Positions 52,259 to 61,655 of a stretch of 64,000 bases of DNA are shown piece after piece. Each line of letters opens with the position of its first letter. The first letter of the stretch is position 1. The DNA comes from CAVUPF01 sp963743285. GTDB taxonomy: Bacteria; Actinomycetota; Thermoleophilia; Solirubrobacterales; 70-9. Below the pieces are notes generated by a model that had not been told where the DNA came from, searched no databases, and was given only the letters and a program-made list of their open reading frames with translations. A program made the translations under genes and the position numbers. The stretch is taken from NCBI GenBank assembly GCA_963743285.1, contig CAVUPF010000001.1:950967-1014966 (forward strand), given 5' to 3'.

Positions 52259-53521
52259 CTACGCTCCCACCTCGGCCCGGATCGCGCCGGGTCCGTCGTC
52301 GACCTTGCCCTCGTCCTCGGAGCGCGCTCCGACCAGGATCGAGATCTTGCCCAGGTGCTTGTTTTCGTGCAGAAGCTGGTGCGCCTCGGGGACGCCCTCG
52401 AAGCCCATCGTCCTCCACAGCACCGGCCGCACCTTGCCGGCGGCCATCAGCTGGTTGGCCCGCATGCACTCATAGGCGTTGGCGAAGTGGGAGCCGATGA
52501 TCTGCTTCTGGCGCATCCACAGGTAGCGCACGTCGAAGTCGAGCCGAAAGCCGGAGGTGGCGCCGCAGATCACGATCTTGCCGAACGGCTTGACGACGAA
52601 GACCGAGGTCGGGAAGGTCGCCTGCCCGACGTGCTCGAAGACGATGTCGGGGGCGTCGCCGAGGATCTCCTTGACCCGCTTGGCGAAGCCGCGCGAGGCC
52701 GCGAAGCGCTCCTTCTCGGCGGCCGGGTCGGCGAGGTTCTCAGCGGTTCGCATCATCTCCCCGAACTCGGCGCGGTTGATGTAGCCGACCGCGCCGAGCG
52801 CCTTGACCAGCTCGCCCTTTGCCTCGGAGGAGACGACGCCGACCGCGTTGGCGCCGGCCGCCGCGCAGAGCTGCGTGGCGAAGACGCCGAGCCCGCCGGC
52901 GGCGCCCCAGATCAGCACCTTGTGGCCGGCCTGCAGCCTGCACTGGTCGATCAGCATCCGGTAGGCGGTGAAGTAGGTGAGCCCATAGGCGGAGGACTCC
53001 GCCCAGCTCAGGTTCTGGGGGCGGGGGAGGAGCTGCTGGGCCTGCACCTTGGTGAACTGGGCAAAGGAGCCCCAGGTCGTCTCATAGCCCCAGATCCTCT
53101 GGCTCGGCGCGGCGAGCGGGTCGAGGCCGTGCACCTCGACGTCCTCATAGGAGGCCTGGTTGCAGTGGATGACGACCTCATCTCCGGGCTTCCAGCGGGT
53201 GACGCCCTCGCCGACCTTCCAAACGACCCCGGAGGCATCGGAGCCGCCGATGTGGTGGCCGAACTCGGGATGGTCGCCGTAGCCGAAGACGGAAACCGGC
53301 TTGCCGAGCGCCGCCCAGACGTTGTTGAAGTTGACGCCGGCGGCCATCACCCGCACGATCACCTCGAAGGCACCGGGCTCGGGGACCTCGATCTGCTCGA
53401 TCTGGAAGGCCTCGACGGGCTCGCCCTCGCGCTCGGGGCGGATCACCCAGGCGGCCATCGTCTCGGGCAGCGTCCCGGGCTCCACGTCGAGCTTCGCGAC
53501 TGCGTCGATGCCTACTGCCAA
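52259..53521 (-). CDS. ccr: Crotonyl-CoA carboxylase/reductase
   Basis: The 420-residue medium-chain reductase has the long N-terminus of this family and AAGVNFNNVWAALGKPVSVF. HIGGSDASGVVWKVGEGVTR, IWGYETTWGSFAQFTKVQAQ and the cofactor loop LIWGAAGGLGVFATQLC follow. The C-terminal HFANAYECMRANQLM is also characteristic. It reduces and carboxylates crotonyl-CoA to ethylmalonyl-CoA with NADPH and CO2, the entry of the ethylmalonyl-CoA pathway. The next pathway enzyme, Ecm, is encoded at 45389-47401 on the same strand. Confidence 0.9.
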   Translation of the reverse strand: MAVGIDAVAKLDVEPGTLPETMAAWVIRPEREGEPVEAFQIEQIEVPEPGAFEVIVRVMAAGVNFNNVWAALGKPVSVFGYGDHPEFGHHIGGSDASGVVWKVGEGVTRWKPGDEVVIHCNQASYEDVEVHGLDPLAAPSQRIWGYETTWGSFAQFTKVQAQQLLPRPQNLSWAESSAYGLTYFTAYRMLIDQCRLQAGHKVLIWGAAGGLGVFATQLCAAAGANAVGVVSSEAKGELVKALGAVGYINRAEFGEMMRTAENLADPAAEKERFAASRGFAKRVKEILGDAPDIVFEHVGQATFPTSVFVVKPFGKIVICGATSGFRLDFDVRYLWMRQKQIIGSHFANAYECMRANQLMAAGKVRPVLWRTMGFEGVPEAHQLLHENKHLGKISILVGARSEDEGKVDDGPGAIRAEVGA

Positions 53522-53637
53522 GAGATCCTCCGCGGGGGTTGTTGACGGGCGGCGGCAATCCTAGTCAACGCCCCCGCGCCGGGGCTTGCGTCCGGGGGCG
53601 GGGCTACCTTCGGTGCTTCGATAACGAAGGGAATGAG

Positions 53638-54828
53638 ATGACCGCTCTGCTGCTGATCGCCTTGCTTGGTGCCGCCGTCCTGGCCGCCGTTCTCGCCCTG
53701 CGTGCCGCGCGGCTGAACGCCGAGTTAAGGCGGGCTCGTGGCGAGCGCGACAGCGCCGTGGCGGAGCGCGCGGAAGCGAGCGCCAGGGCCGCGGAGCTGC
53801 CCGAGGTCCAGCAGCGATTGGCCGCGGCCGCGGCGCGGCTGGAGGCGGTCGAAGCCGAGCGCGACCGCATGCTGGGCAAGGACGGCGAGCGGGCCGAGGA
53901 GACCTCCAAGCACGTCACGCAGCTGCGCAGCGACCTTGACTCGATCAAGAAGGACCTGCCGAAGATCCTCGACCACAGCTCCAAGGCCGCCTCCGGCGCG
54001 GAGCGGGTCGAGAGCGGGATGACGAGCTGGATGCGGACGATCGCCAACCCGCAGAGCCGCGGTGCCTTCGGTGAGCTGGCGGTCGAGAACCAGCTGAAGA
54101 GCCTCGGCCTCGAGCCGGGCCGCGACTACATGCGCCAGGTGGCCGGCGATGACGGCAGGCTGCGGCCCGACTTCGTGGTCAGGGCCGGGGAGGCGAGCAT
54201 CGTGATCGACGCCAAGTTCGCGCTGGACGAGGACCTCGCCGGGGTCGGCGAGGCGATCGAGGCCGAGGACCAGGAGCGGCTGCTGCCCTACGGGCGCAAG
54301 CTGAAGGCGCGGGCCGAAGAGCTGGCCAAGCGCGACTATGCGAAGCTCGCCGACCGGGCCACGGCGATTGTCCTCCTCTACGTGCCGGTGGAGGGTGCCT
54401 ATGAGGCGCTGCGGGTGCTCCCCAACTTCTCGATCGAGAAGTTCTCCCAGCGCCACCGCGTCTACGTGGTGACCCCGTCGCAGCTGGGGTTGGCGCTGGG
54501 GTTCGTCGCCGAGGTGGCGCACGACGCGCGTCGCAGCGAGGAGACCGAGAAGGTCGCGACGACGCTGCTCGATGCCGCCGAGGACATGGCGAACATGGTC
54601 GACCAGCTCGACCAGCACGGCAAGCACCTGCAGACCGCCTTCACGAGCTACGACAAACTGGTCGGGATGACCGGGACCCGCAGCAACCTCTGGAGGCGGA
54701 TGTCCTCGGTGTTCGAGTTCGCGCGCCGCAAGCCGACGGTCGAGGGCGAGGTGCGACAGCTCAACCCGCCCCGCGAGGATGCCGGCGAGATCGCCGCGCG
54801 CTGGCGCGAGGCCGCCGCAGAGGACTGA
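53638..54828 (+). CDS. rmuC: RmuC-family DNA recombination protein
   Basis: The 396-residue protein has an N-terminal membrane helix and a coiled coil (residues 20-110). The RmuC nuclease-like core follows: QSRGAFGELAVENQLKSLGL, RPDFVVRAGEASIVIDAKFA and VLLYVPVEGAYEALRVLP, then HRVYVVTPSQLGLALGFVAE. RmuC is thought to limit inversion recombination. The Asp and Lys of VIDAKFA match the restriction-endonuclease-like active site. ATG at 53638. It diverges from ccr. Confidence 0.85.
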   Translation: MTALLLIALLGAAVLAAVLALRAARLNAELRRARGERDSAVAERAEASARAAELPEVQQRLAAAAARLEAVEAERDRMLGKDGERAEETSKHVTQLRSDLDSIKKDLPKILDHSSKAASGAERVESGMTSWMRTIANPQSRGAFGELAVENQLKSLGLEPGRDYMRQVAGDDGRLRPDFVVRAGEASIVIDAKFALDEDLAGVGEAIEAEDQERLLPYGRKLKARAEELAKRDYAKLADRATAIVLLYVPVEGAYEALRVLPNFSIEKFSQRHRVYVVTPSQLGLALGFVAEVAHDARRSEETEKVATTLLDAAEDMANMVDQLDQHGKHLQTAFTSYDKLVGMTGTRSNLWRRMSSVFEFARRKPTVEGEVRQLNPPREDAGEIAARWREAAAED

Positions 54829-54866
54829 GCGGTGCGCGGCGGCGCGCGGTGCGCGGCGGCGCCGGG

Positions 54867-55352
54867 TCAGGGCAGCAGGACGTCGTTCTGCGAGGAAGCG
54901 CGGTAGGGGCCGACCACGAGGTGGGCGGGACGGGCAGCCGGGATGTCGGCGGCGGTCAAGGTGTAGGTGCCGGTGGGGAGTTCGGCCTGCAGGGTGCCGT
55001 TGCCGTTGGCGACCAGCGGGCCTGAGGACGCGTCGCGGGGCCCGCGCACTTCGAGGTGGGATTCAAAGCCGGTCAGGTTGGCGGCGACGAAGGCGATCGT
55101 CAGCGGGGTCGTCCTGGTGCGGATCGGAGGCTGGCGATAGCGGTGGTTCTGGGGGATCTGCTCGCTGCGTTCGGGGCCGAGGGCGATCGCAGCGGGCTGG
55201 ACGTTGACGGCGCTGGGGGTGATCGTGACGCTGACCCGGGTGGGCGGCGAGGGCCGCGGGTCGTTGGCGCGTTCCTGGGCGCCGCAGCCGCCAGCCACCA
55301 GCGCCAGCGCGCCGAGGGCGAAGGCCACCGCGGCTCTGCTCCCACCACCCAT
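54867..55352 (-). CDS. Small secreted lipoprotein
   Basis: A 161-residue protein with a signal peptide and lipobox (ALALVAGGCGAQ). A beta-rich domain contains VSVTITPSAVNVQPAAIALG and LQAELPTGTYTLTAADIPAA. This resembles an Ig-like or cupredoxin-like fold without visible metal ligands. It follows ygfZ's partner strand with 11 bases between the ends. Family not recognised. Confidence 0.6.
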   Translation of the reverse strand: MGGGSRAAVAFALGALALVAGGCGAQERANDPRPSPPTRVSVTITPSAVNVQPAAIALGPERSEQIPQNHRYRQPPIRTRTTPLTIAFVAANLTGFESHLEVRGPRDASSGPLVANGNGTLQAELPTGTYTLTAADIPAARPAHLVVGPYRASSQNDVLLP

Positions 55353-55363
55353 CGCGGCGGAAT

Positions 55364-56317
55364 CTAGCCGAACGGCAAGTCGACGACGCGCGCCGTAACG
55401 CCATCTTCACCTACGGCCAGCACCGCGCCCGGCTCGACCTCGCGGCGAAGGATCGCCAGGCCGATCGGGCCGTGGGCGGGGGAGACGCAGGCACTGCCAA
55501 GCGTCCCCACCTGCTTTTCGCCGAGGCGCAGGGCGCCACCCGGCGGGGCAGGCCGGTCGAGTCGCAGGCCCCACAGCCTGCGGTTCGGCCTGCCCTTGTA
55601 GTGCAGGCGGGCGACGGTCTCCTGGCCGATGTAGCAACCCTTGGTGAAGCTGACCGCGCCCTCGACGATGCCCGCCTCGGCCGGCATCGTCTCGGCGTCC
55701 ATCTCGGCGCCGAAGCGCGGCACGCCCGCCTCGACCCGCAGGATCTCGACCGCCGCGGCGCTGACCTCCACCGCCCCGGCGCCGAGCAGCGCCTCTTTGA
55801 GCCGACCCGCATCGGCGGCGGCGGCGATCAAGTCGATGCCGTCGCGGGTGCCGACCGCGAGGCAGCTCACCGCCGCGACGGAGAGTCCCTCGCAGGCATA
55901 GGCGGGAAGCTGGGGGGCCGCGATCAGCGCGGCGCTGCGCGGCCCGATCAGGGAGAGGATCAGCCGCTCGGCGCTCAGGTCGGCGACCTCGACCTGGCGA
56001 CCGATCTTGTAGTTCTGCAGATGGCGTAGCGCCGCCTCCGCACCCTCGGGCTCGGTGTCGATCCAGAGCTCCTCGGCTGCCATCCGCAGGAGGCGCAGAT
56101 CGGCCTGCATGTGGCCCTTGCGATCGAGCAGCGCCGCGTAGTGGCCCTCACCCGGCTCCAGCGCCTCGACGTCGTTGGTGAGCTGGCCCTGCAGGTAATC
56201 GGCGGCGTCGGGCCCGCTGATCGCCAGCTTGCCGCGCGCGGAGCGATCGAGCAGCCCGCACTCCTCGCGCAGCTGTCGGTACTCCGCGTCCAGCTCGACT
56301 GTCGCCGCAGCGGCCAT
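55364..56317 (-). CDS. ygfZ: YgfZ/GcvT-type folate-binding protein
   Basis: The 317-residue protein has LLDRSARGKLAISGPDAADY and LQGQLTNDVEALEPGEGHYA near the start. The diagnostic KGCYIGQETVARLHYKGRPN lies near residue 230, with the conserved Cys in K-G-C-Y-x-G-Q-E. YgfZ helps build or repair iron-sulfur clusters using folate. The C-terminal beta domain is complete. The lipoprotein gene downstream may share its transcript. Confidence 0.88.
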   Translation of the reverse strand: MAAAATVELDAEYRQLREECGLLDRSARGKLAISGPDAADYLQGQLTNDVEALEPGEGHYAALLDRKGHMQADLRLLRMAAEELWIDTEPEGAEAALRHLQNYKIGRQVEVADLSAERLILSLIGPRSAALIAAPQLPAYACEGLSVAAVSCLAVGTRDGIDLIAAAADAGRLKEALLGAGAVEVSAAAVEILRVEAGVPRFGAEMDAETMPAEAGIVEGAVSFTKGCYIGQETVARLHYKGRPNRRLWGLRLDRPAPPGGALRLGEKQVGTLGSACVSPAHGPIGLAILRREVEPGAVLAVGEDGVTARVVDLPFG

Positions 56318-56365
56318 GTCCCGATTCTAGGAGCCTCGCCCCGGCGGGTGGTCGGGCGGGTTTTT

Positions 56366-56772
56366 AGATGGGCTGAAGACGCTCGTGTCGACCAACGCGG
56401 CGACGATCTTCGGCAGCGCCCTGCTGGCCCCTGGCTTTGCCTCCTCCGCGGTCGCGACGATGGCGGGGCAAGTCGTGATGGCGGGCTTCATCCAACCGAG
56501 CATCGCGATCTTCGCGCCGCGCGATCACCCTGGCGCCGGCGCTGGTGGTCTTGGCGATCGGCCTCAATCCCAGCCAGGCGCCGATCGGCAGCCAGGTGGT
56601 GCTCTCCTTCGGCATCCCCATCGCCCTGGTGGCGCTGGTGAAGATCGCGCGACGGCGCGACATCATCGGGGCCCTGGTCAATCCCCGCTGGCTGACCGCG
56701 CCGGCCGGGTCGCTGGCGGCGCTGATCATCGCCTTGAACGTCTTCCTCTCGGAGCAGGTCTTGCTCGGGTAG
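56366..56772 (+). pseudogene. NRAMP-type metal transporter, C-terminal remnant with a frameshift
   Basis: The sequence reads LVSTNAATIFGSALLAPGFA, SSAVATMAGQVVMAGFI and, after a shift near 56,520, RAITLAPALVVLAIGLNP, VVLSFGIPIALVALVKI and LAALIIALNVFL. These are the last four helices of an MntH/NRAMP transporter, including the MAGQVVM helix. The N-terminal two thirds, including the DPGN metal site, are missing. Confidence 0.75.
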
Positions 56773-56773
56773 C

Positions 56774-57085
56774 TCAGAGCAGCGTCTCGAGTAGCTGGGG
56801 GAGCTCCCGAGCCATCCGAGAGCGGGGCACAACCAGCTCGAGGCCGGCCGCCTCGGCCCGGGTGCGGGTGGCGCGGTCGAGGTGGGAGTAAAAGCCGAGC
56901 GCCGGCACGCCCGTGGCGCGGATCTGATCGACATCGACGGCATCCAGGTCGCAGACGATCACGTCGGCCTCGACCTGCTCGGGGAGCGTCGCCACTACCG
57001 AGACCTCGTGGCCGGCGCCCGCCGTGCCCTCCCGCACCCTGCTGGCCAGCATCAGATCGGGGACGACGGCCAGGACCCGGGCCAC
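56774..57085 (-). CDS. Receiver-like small protein
   Basis: A 103-residue protein with the beta-alpha rhythm of a CheY-like receiver: ARVLAVVPDLMLASRVREGT, then VIVCDLDAVDVDQIRATGVP (Asp in the phosphoacceptor position), FYSHLDRATRTRAEAAGLEL and VPRSRMARELPQLL. It has no output domain. The acidic pair and final Lys of true receivers are not clear, so it may be a pseudo-receiver. It starts 2 bases after the stop of the next gene upstream. Confidence 0.6.
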   Translation of the reverse strand: MARVLAVVPDLMLASRVREGTAGAGHEVSVVATLPEQVEADVIVCDLDAVDVDQIRATGVPALGFYSHLDRATRTRAEAAGLELVVPRSRMARELPQLLETLL

Positions 57086-57087
57086 TG

Positions 57088-57450
57088 CTAGAGAGCGCGT
57101 CGCCGGCGGAGCTCTTCGCGGACGCTCTCCGGTCGGCCCCACATCTGCACGACCTCGGCCCGCCCCTCGCGCACCTCGCGCAGCGCCATCTCGCCGGCGA
57201 TGCCTTCGTCATCCAGCCGCGCGAGCACGCCCTTCACCGTTGCCGCGGCGGCGGCGTGACCGAAGCTGTGGGCGACGATCAGCCGCCACTGCCAGTCCGA
57301 CTTCGAGTAGGGCTGGGCGTTGACCTGGCTCAAGGCCACCGCGGTGTCGATATAGCGGCCCTCATCGTCGATCCGGAGGTCAAGCTCAAGATCGGTCCAG
57401 TCGGGCGGCATCGAATCCAGCACTCGCTGAAAGTCCTCGGCCAAGCTCAT
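57088..57450 (-). CDS. Uncharacterised small protein paired with the receiver-like gene
   Basis: A 120-residue protein: FQRVLDSMPPDWTDLELDLR at the start, WQWRLIVAHSFGHAAAAATV in the middle and REGRAEVVQMWGRPESVREE at the end. No named family recognised. The ATG at 57450 is chosen; 57462 is an alternative. The spacing of 2 bases to the receiver-like gene indicates an operon. Confidence 0.6.
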   Translation of the reverse strand: MSLAEDFQRVLDSMPPDWTDLELDLRIDDEGRYIDTAVALSQVNAQPYSKSDWQWRLIVAHSFGHAAAAATVKGVLARLDDEGIAGEMALREVREGRAEVVQMWGRPESVREELRRRRAL

Positions 57451-57546
57451 CGGTGAGCGCAAGCCTAGTCAAGATGGACGCCGAAGCGGGCTGGCCCTCA
57501 GCGTTCGCTGAGCTCGCGAGGGTTAGCTGCATATGCTGGCGGCCAG

Positions 57547-58503
57547 ATGAGACGATTCGCCGCACTGCTGGCGGCCGCCATCCTGCTCGCCGGAGTCTCG
57601 AGCTGCGGGGGAGGCGGCGCCGGATCGGGCGCGCCGCAGAGCGCGTCGCTGGTCCTCGACTTCACTCCCAACGCCGTGCACACCGGCATCTATGCGGCAA
57701 AGCGCCAGGGCTTCTACCGCGACGCCGGCATCGATCTCAGCGTCCATCCACCGGGCGAATCGACCGACGCGCCGAAGCTCTTGGAGGCGGGTCGCACCGA
57801 CTTCGCGATCCTCGATATCCACGATCTGGGGATCGCCCTGGAGCGTGGCTTCGACCTGGTCGGCTTGATGGCGATCGTGCAGCGGCCGCTCGCCGCCGTG
57901 ATCGCCCGCGGCGACGGCCCGGTGCGTCGGCCGCGCGACCTGCAGGGCCACACGGTGGGGGTCACCGGCCTGCCCTCCGATGAAGCCGTGGTCGACTCCG
58001 AGGTGAGCGCCGACGGCGGCGATCCGGCGAAGGTGAAGCGGGTGACGATCGGTTTTGACGCGGTCTCCGCCCTGGCGGCCGGCAAGGTCGATGCGGTGAC
58101 GGGGTTCTGGAACGCGGAGGGCGTCACGCTGCAACGCGAGGGGGTACCGATACGCATCTTCCGGGTCGACCGCTATGGCGCCCCGCCCTACCCAGAGCTG
58201 ATCCTCACCACCTCCCGCCGTACCTTGGAACGGGACCCAAATCTGGTCGCAGCGATGGTCAGCGCGACAACCCGCGGCTATCAGTTCACGATGCGCCACC
58301 CCTCCCGCGCCCTCAGCGATCTGCTCGCCGAAGTCCCGAGCCTCGAACGGGCCGACCAGCGCGCCCAGCTGAAGACCCTGCTCCCGATCTTGCGCCCCGA
58401 GCCCTTCGACTATCCGGTGCTGCGCCGCTGGGCCGGCTGGGATGTCGCGCACGGCATCCTCACCAGAGAACCGGCGGTTGGCTCCCTTTTTGAGGATCGC
58501 TGA
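57547..58503 (+). CDS. NMT1/ThiY-type ABC substrate-binding lipoprotein
   Basis: A 318-residue protein with a lipoprotein signal (LLAGVSSCGGGG). A type II periplasmic-binding fold has LVLDFTPNAVHTGIYAAKRQ, GFYRDAGIDLSVHPPG, DFAILDIHDLGIALERG and VDAVTGFWNAEGVTLQREG. The DFTPNAVHTGIYAA start matches ThiY/NMT1-type proteins that bind formyl-aminopyrimidine or similar rings. The permease and ATPase are not adjacent, so the transporter must be completed from elsewhere. Confidence 0.8.
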   Translation: MRRFAALLAAAILLAGVSSCGGGGAGSGAPQSASLVLDFTPNAVHTGIYAAKRQGFYRDAGIDLSVHPPGESTDAPKLLEAGRTDFAILDIHDLGIALERGFDLVGLMAIVQRPLAAVIARGDGPVRRPRDLQGHTVGVTGLPSDEAVVDSEVSADGGDPAKVKRVTIGFDAVSALAAGKVDAVTGFWNAEGVTLQREGVPIRIFRVDRYGAPPYPELILTTSRRTLERDPNLVAAMVSATTRGYQFTMRHPSRALSDLLAEVPSLERADQRAQLKTLLPILRPEPFDYPVLRRWAGWDVAHGILTREPAVGSLFEDR

Positions 58504-58569
58504 CGCCGAGCTTCCGCAGATGCGGTTAGACTGCCGCCGCAACCGATCCGAGGATCTAGGAGGAGAGAC

Positions 58570-59328
58570 GTGCAGGAACGAGGACTCGCGGCATACCTGG
58601 TTGAGTTGATCGGCACCTTTCTGCTGGTCTTCTTCATCACATCGGTCGTCGTGCTGTTCGTCGCCACCGGCAGTCAGGCGCAGTTCGGCTCTGACTTCGC
58701 GGTCGTCGGGCTAGCCCAGGGCTTCACCCTGTTCGCCGTGATCGTCATGTTCGGCGCGGTCAGCGGCGGCCACTTCAACCCGGCCGTGACGCTCGCCGTC
58801 GCGGTGCTGAAGCGAATCAGCCCGATCGACGCGGTGATCTACGTCCTCGCCCAGCTTTCGGGGGCCGTGCTAGGGGCGCTGCTGACCAAGGCCCTGCTGA
58901 CCGACCCGGGCCGCGCGACCCATTACGGCGCGGGTCAGGTGAGCGCTCTGCTGAGTGGCAACTTCGCCGGGGCGGTGGTCGAGACGATCGGCACCTTCTG
59001 CCTGGTGCTGGTCATCCTCGTCGCCTTCTTCTCCAAGAAAGGCGCCAAGGACTGGGCGCCGCTGGCGGTTGGCGCGACCCTGGTCTTCCTGATCATGGTC
59101 CTCGGTCCGCTGACCGTGGGCTGCCTTAACCCGGCGCGCTGGTTTGGCCCGGCGCTGGTCAGCAACTCGTGGGGCGGCGTCTGGCCCTACCTGGTCGGGC
59201 CGATCGTCGGCTCGCTGCTGGCGACCGCCGTGTTCCAGTTCCTGATCGAGGGGGGCCGCTTGACGATGTCGGCGTCACCTCCGAAAAAAGCCGAGCCGCC
59301 TGCGCCGAAACCCGAGCCCGCCGCCTGA
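58570..59328 (+). CDS. Aquaporin/glycerol facilitator (MIP family)
   Basis: The 252-residue protein has six membrane helices and both half-helix signatures: GGHFNPAVTLAVAVLKR (first NPA) and VGCLNPARWFGPALVSNSWG (second NPA, followed by the filter Arg). The N-terminal YLVELIGTFLLVFF is typical. The selectivity positions suggest a water or small-solute channel; this cannot be decided by eye. A Pro/Lys-rich tail follows. GTG at 58570, preceded by AGGAGGAGAG. Confidence 0.88.
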   Translation: MQERGLAAYLVELIGTFLLVFFITSVVVLFVATGSQAQFGSDFAVVGLAQGFTLFAVIVMFGAVSGGHFNPAVTLAVAVLKRISPIDAVIYVLAQLSGAVLGALLTKALLTDPGRATHYGAGQVSALLSGNFAGAVVETIGTFCLVLVILVAFFSKKGAKDWAPLAVGATLVFLIMVLGPLTVGCLNPARWFGPALVSNSWGGVWPYLVGPIVGSLLATAVFQFLIEGGRLTMSASPPKKAEPPAPKPEPAA

Positions 59329-59343
59329 GGCGAGCCAGGTGAG

Positions 59344-59368
59344 CCGCCGCGCCGACCCGGCGCGGCGG
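59344..59368 (+). terminator. Hairpin between the aquaporin gene and fbiC
   Basis: CCGCCGCGCCG (59344-59354) and CGGCGCGGCGG (59358-59368) are perfect inverted repeats around ACC. It lies 15 bases after the aquaporin stop and 20 bases before the fbiC start, so it could end the first transcript or lie in the fbiC leader. No T-run. Confidence 0.5.
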
Positions 59369-59387
59369 TTGCAGTAGCTTGAGCGGC

Positions 59388-61604
59388 GTGCGTCGGGTCA
59401 CCTTCTCGCGGAACTACACCCTCTCCCTCTCGCGCACCTGCCAGTGCTTTTGCAAGTACTGCGCGTTTGCGACGCACCGGGCGCACATCCACGCTCCCGA
59501 GCAGGTGGAGGGGCGCCTCGAGGAGGCGCAGCGGCGCAACGCCAAGGAGCTCCTGGTGCTCACCGGAGAGCGGCCCGAGGTCAACCCGGAGGTCGGCGCA
59601 CGACTCGCCGAGTGGGGGCACCGGGACTTCACCTCCTACGTCGTCTGGACCTGCGAGCGGGCGCTGGAGCGCGGCCTCCTGCCGCATACCAACCTCGGGG
59701 TTCTGGGCCGCGACGACCTTGCCCGGCTGCGCGAGGTCACCGCCTCCCAGGGGCTGATGCTGGAGTCGGTCTCGGAGCGCTTGATGGAGACGGTCCATGC
59801 CGGCTCGCCGACCAAGCACCCCAGCGAGCGGCTGGCCACGATCGAGGCCGCAGGCGAGCTGAGAATCCCGTTTACGAGCGGGATCCTGGTCGGGATCGGC
59901 GAGACGGAGGAGGAGCGGATCGCATCCCTCGAAGCGCTGGCGAAGCTGCACGAGCGCTACGGCCACCTGCAGGAGGTGATCCTCCAGAACTTCGTTCCAC
60001 ATCAGCGCTATTACGGGCGGGAGGTCGCTGAGATCGCCGATCAGGCGGCCCTGGCCAGGTGGGGGGAGGACCGCCCCGCCCTGCCCGGGGAGGGCGGCGC
60101 GGAGGAGCGCCCGTTGCCGTTGCCGGAGTGGGCTACGCCTGTCTCGGTTGACGACATCAAGCGGTTGATCGGGGAGTGCAGGCGGTTGATGCCCGATGTC
60201 GGGATCAGGTCCCGCCGAATTTGTCGGATTGCTGGCTGAGCTGGTCGAAGCGGGGGCGACCGACCTCGGCGGGCTCTCTGCCAATGGCGACCACATCTCT
60301 CCAGAGCACGCGTTTCCGAGTCCCCACCAGGTGCGCAAGGGGTTGGCCGAAGGGCTATGCGCTGACCGAGCGGTTGTGCGTCTATTCCCAGTACATGGAC
60401 CCCGAGTGGATGGAGCAGGGGGTCTTAGACGTGGTGAAGCTGAAGTACTGGAGCTTCATTCCCCGGCGGGGGTCGGGGCGCAGACGGGAGGAGCATCCGG
60501 CGGCCGGGCTGGCGGAGCGGGCGATCGCCAAGGGTCGCGAGGGCGAGGCGCTGAGCGAGGATGAGCTGACCGCGCTGTTTGCCGAGGTGCGGCCGGAGGT
60601 CGTCGAGGAGATGCGCCTCGCCGCCGATCAGCTGCGCGCGAGCTGGCCGGTGACCGGGCTACGTTCGTCGTCAATCGCAACATCAACTTCACCAACATCT
60701 GCGTGGTCGGCTGCGCGTTCTGCGGGTTCGGGCAGGGCGGCGCTCGCCCGACGCCTACGAAGTCTCCGAGGCAGGACTTCGCCGAGCGGGTCCGGGACGC
60801 CGTGCAGTTCGGCGCCACCGAGACTCTGCATGCAGGGGGCATCCATCCCGACCTGACGCTCGAGGAGTACGGGAGGTGGCTGCGCGCTGGCCAAGCAGGC
60901 GGCGCCGCAGCTCCACCTGCACGCCTACTCGCCGATGGAGGTCAACTTCACGCCTGCGAGCGCTCCGGCAAGTCGCCCGACGAAGTGCTTCGAGTATCTG
61001 ATCGAGTGCGGGCTGGGGTCGACGCCGGGGACCGCGGCCGAGGTGCTCGACGACGGCGTGCGCCAGCGGATCTCGCCCAACAAGCTGCCGGCGACGCGCT
61101 GGATCGAGATCATCGAGGCCTCCCACCGCGCCGGGCTGCGTTCGACCTCGACGGTGATGTTCGGCCACATCGAGGAGCCGCGCGAGCTGGCGCGCCATAT
61201 GCGCGGTGATCCGCTCGCTGCAGGAGCGGACCGGCGGGATCACCGAGTTCGTGCCGCTCAGCTTCATCCCCTTCAACACCCTGCTCGGCCGGACCCACGG
61301 GATCGAGGAGATCACCGTGCCAGGAGAACCTCAAGCACACCGCCGCCTTCCGCCTGGCACTCGGCAGGTCGGTCCCGAACCTGCAGGCGAGTTGGGTGAA
61401 GATGGGGCTCGAGGGGGCGACCGAGGCGCTGCGCTGGGGCGTCAACGACCTCGGCGGCACGCTGATGGAGGAGAACATCTCGCGGATGGCCGGATCCCAG
61501 CACGGGGTGCGGCTTGGAGGTCGAGGAGCTGATCGACGCCGCGCGGGCCGGCGGTGCGCCCGCCCAGCGCAGCGACGCTCTACGAGATCATCGAGACGTA
61601 CTGA
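59388..61604 (+). CDS. fbiC: FbiC, fused CofG-CofH deazaflavin (F0) synthase (many frameshifts as sequenced)
   Basis: Two radical-SAM domains make the deazaflavin core of coenzyme F420. The CofG half is intact to about 60,200: CQCFCKYCAF holds the C-X3-C-X2-C cluster site, followed by ELLVLTGERPEVNP and GILVGIGETEEERI. From 60,205 on, the frame changes at about ten points, yet LLAELVEAGATDLGGLSANG and RLCVYSQYMDPEWMEQGVLD remain readable. The CofH half then follows: NICVVGCAFCGFGQG (second cluster site), CFEYLIECGLGSTPGTAAEV, SPNKLPATRWIEIIEASH and a final YEIIETY. Fusion of both halves is normal in Actinomycetota. The density of shifts points to poor sequence quality more than to natural decay. 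Confidence 0.82.
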
Positions 61605-61655
61605 CGGCGCGGCCGCTAGCGCCGAGCGATACGCCGGGCGCGATGGATCAGGGCG

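Noticed and set aside
52355..53545. A 396-codon plus-strand frame opposite ccr
   Set aside because: Antisense shadow: Asp/Gly/Leu-rich, no domain, while the minus strand is an intact Ccr.
54829..54866. GCGGTGCGCGGCGGC-type short repeats after rmuC
   Set aside because: Simple GC-rich repetition between two convergent genes; no clear stem-loop or T-run to call a terminator.
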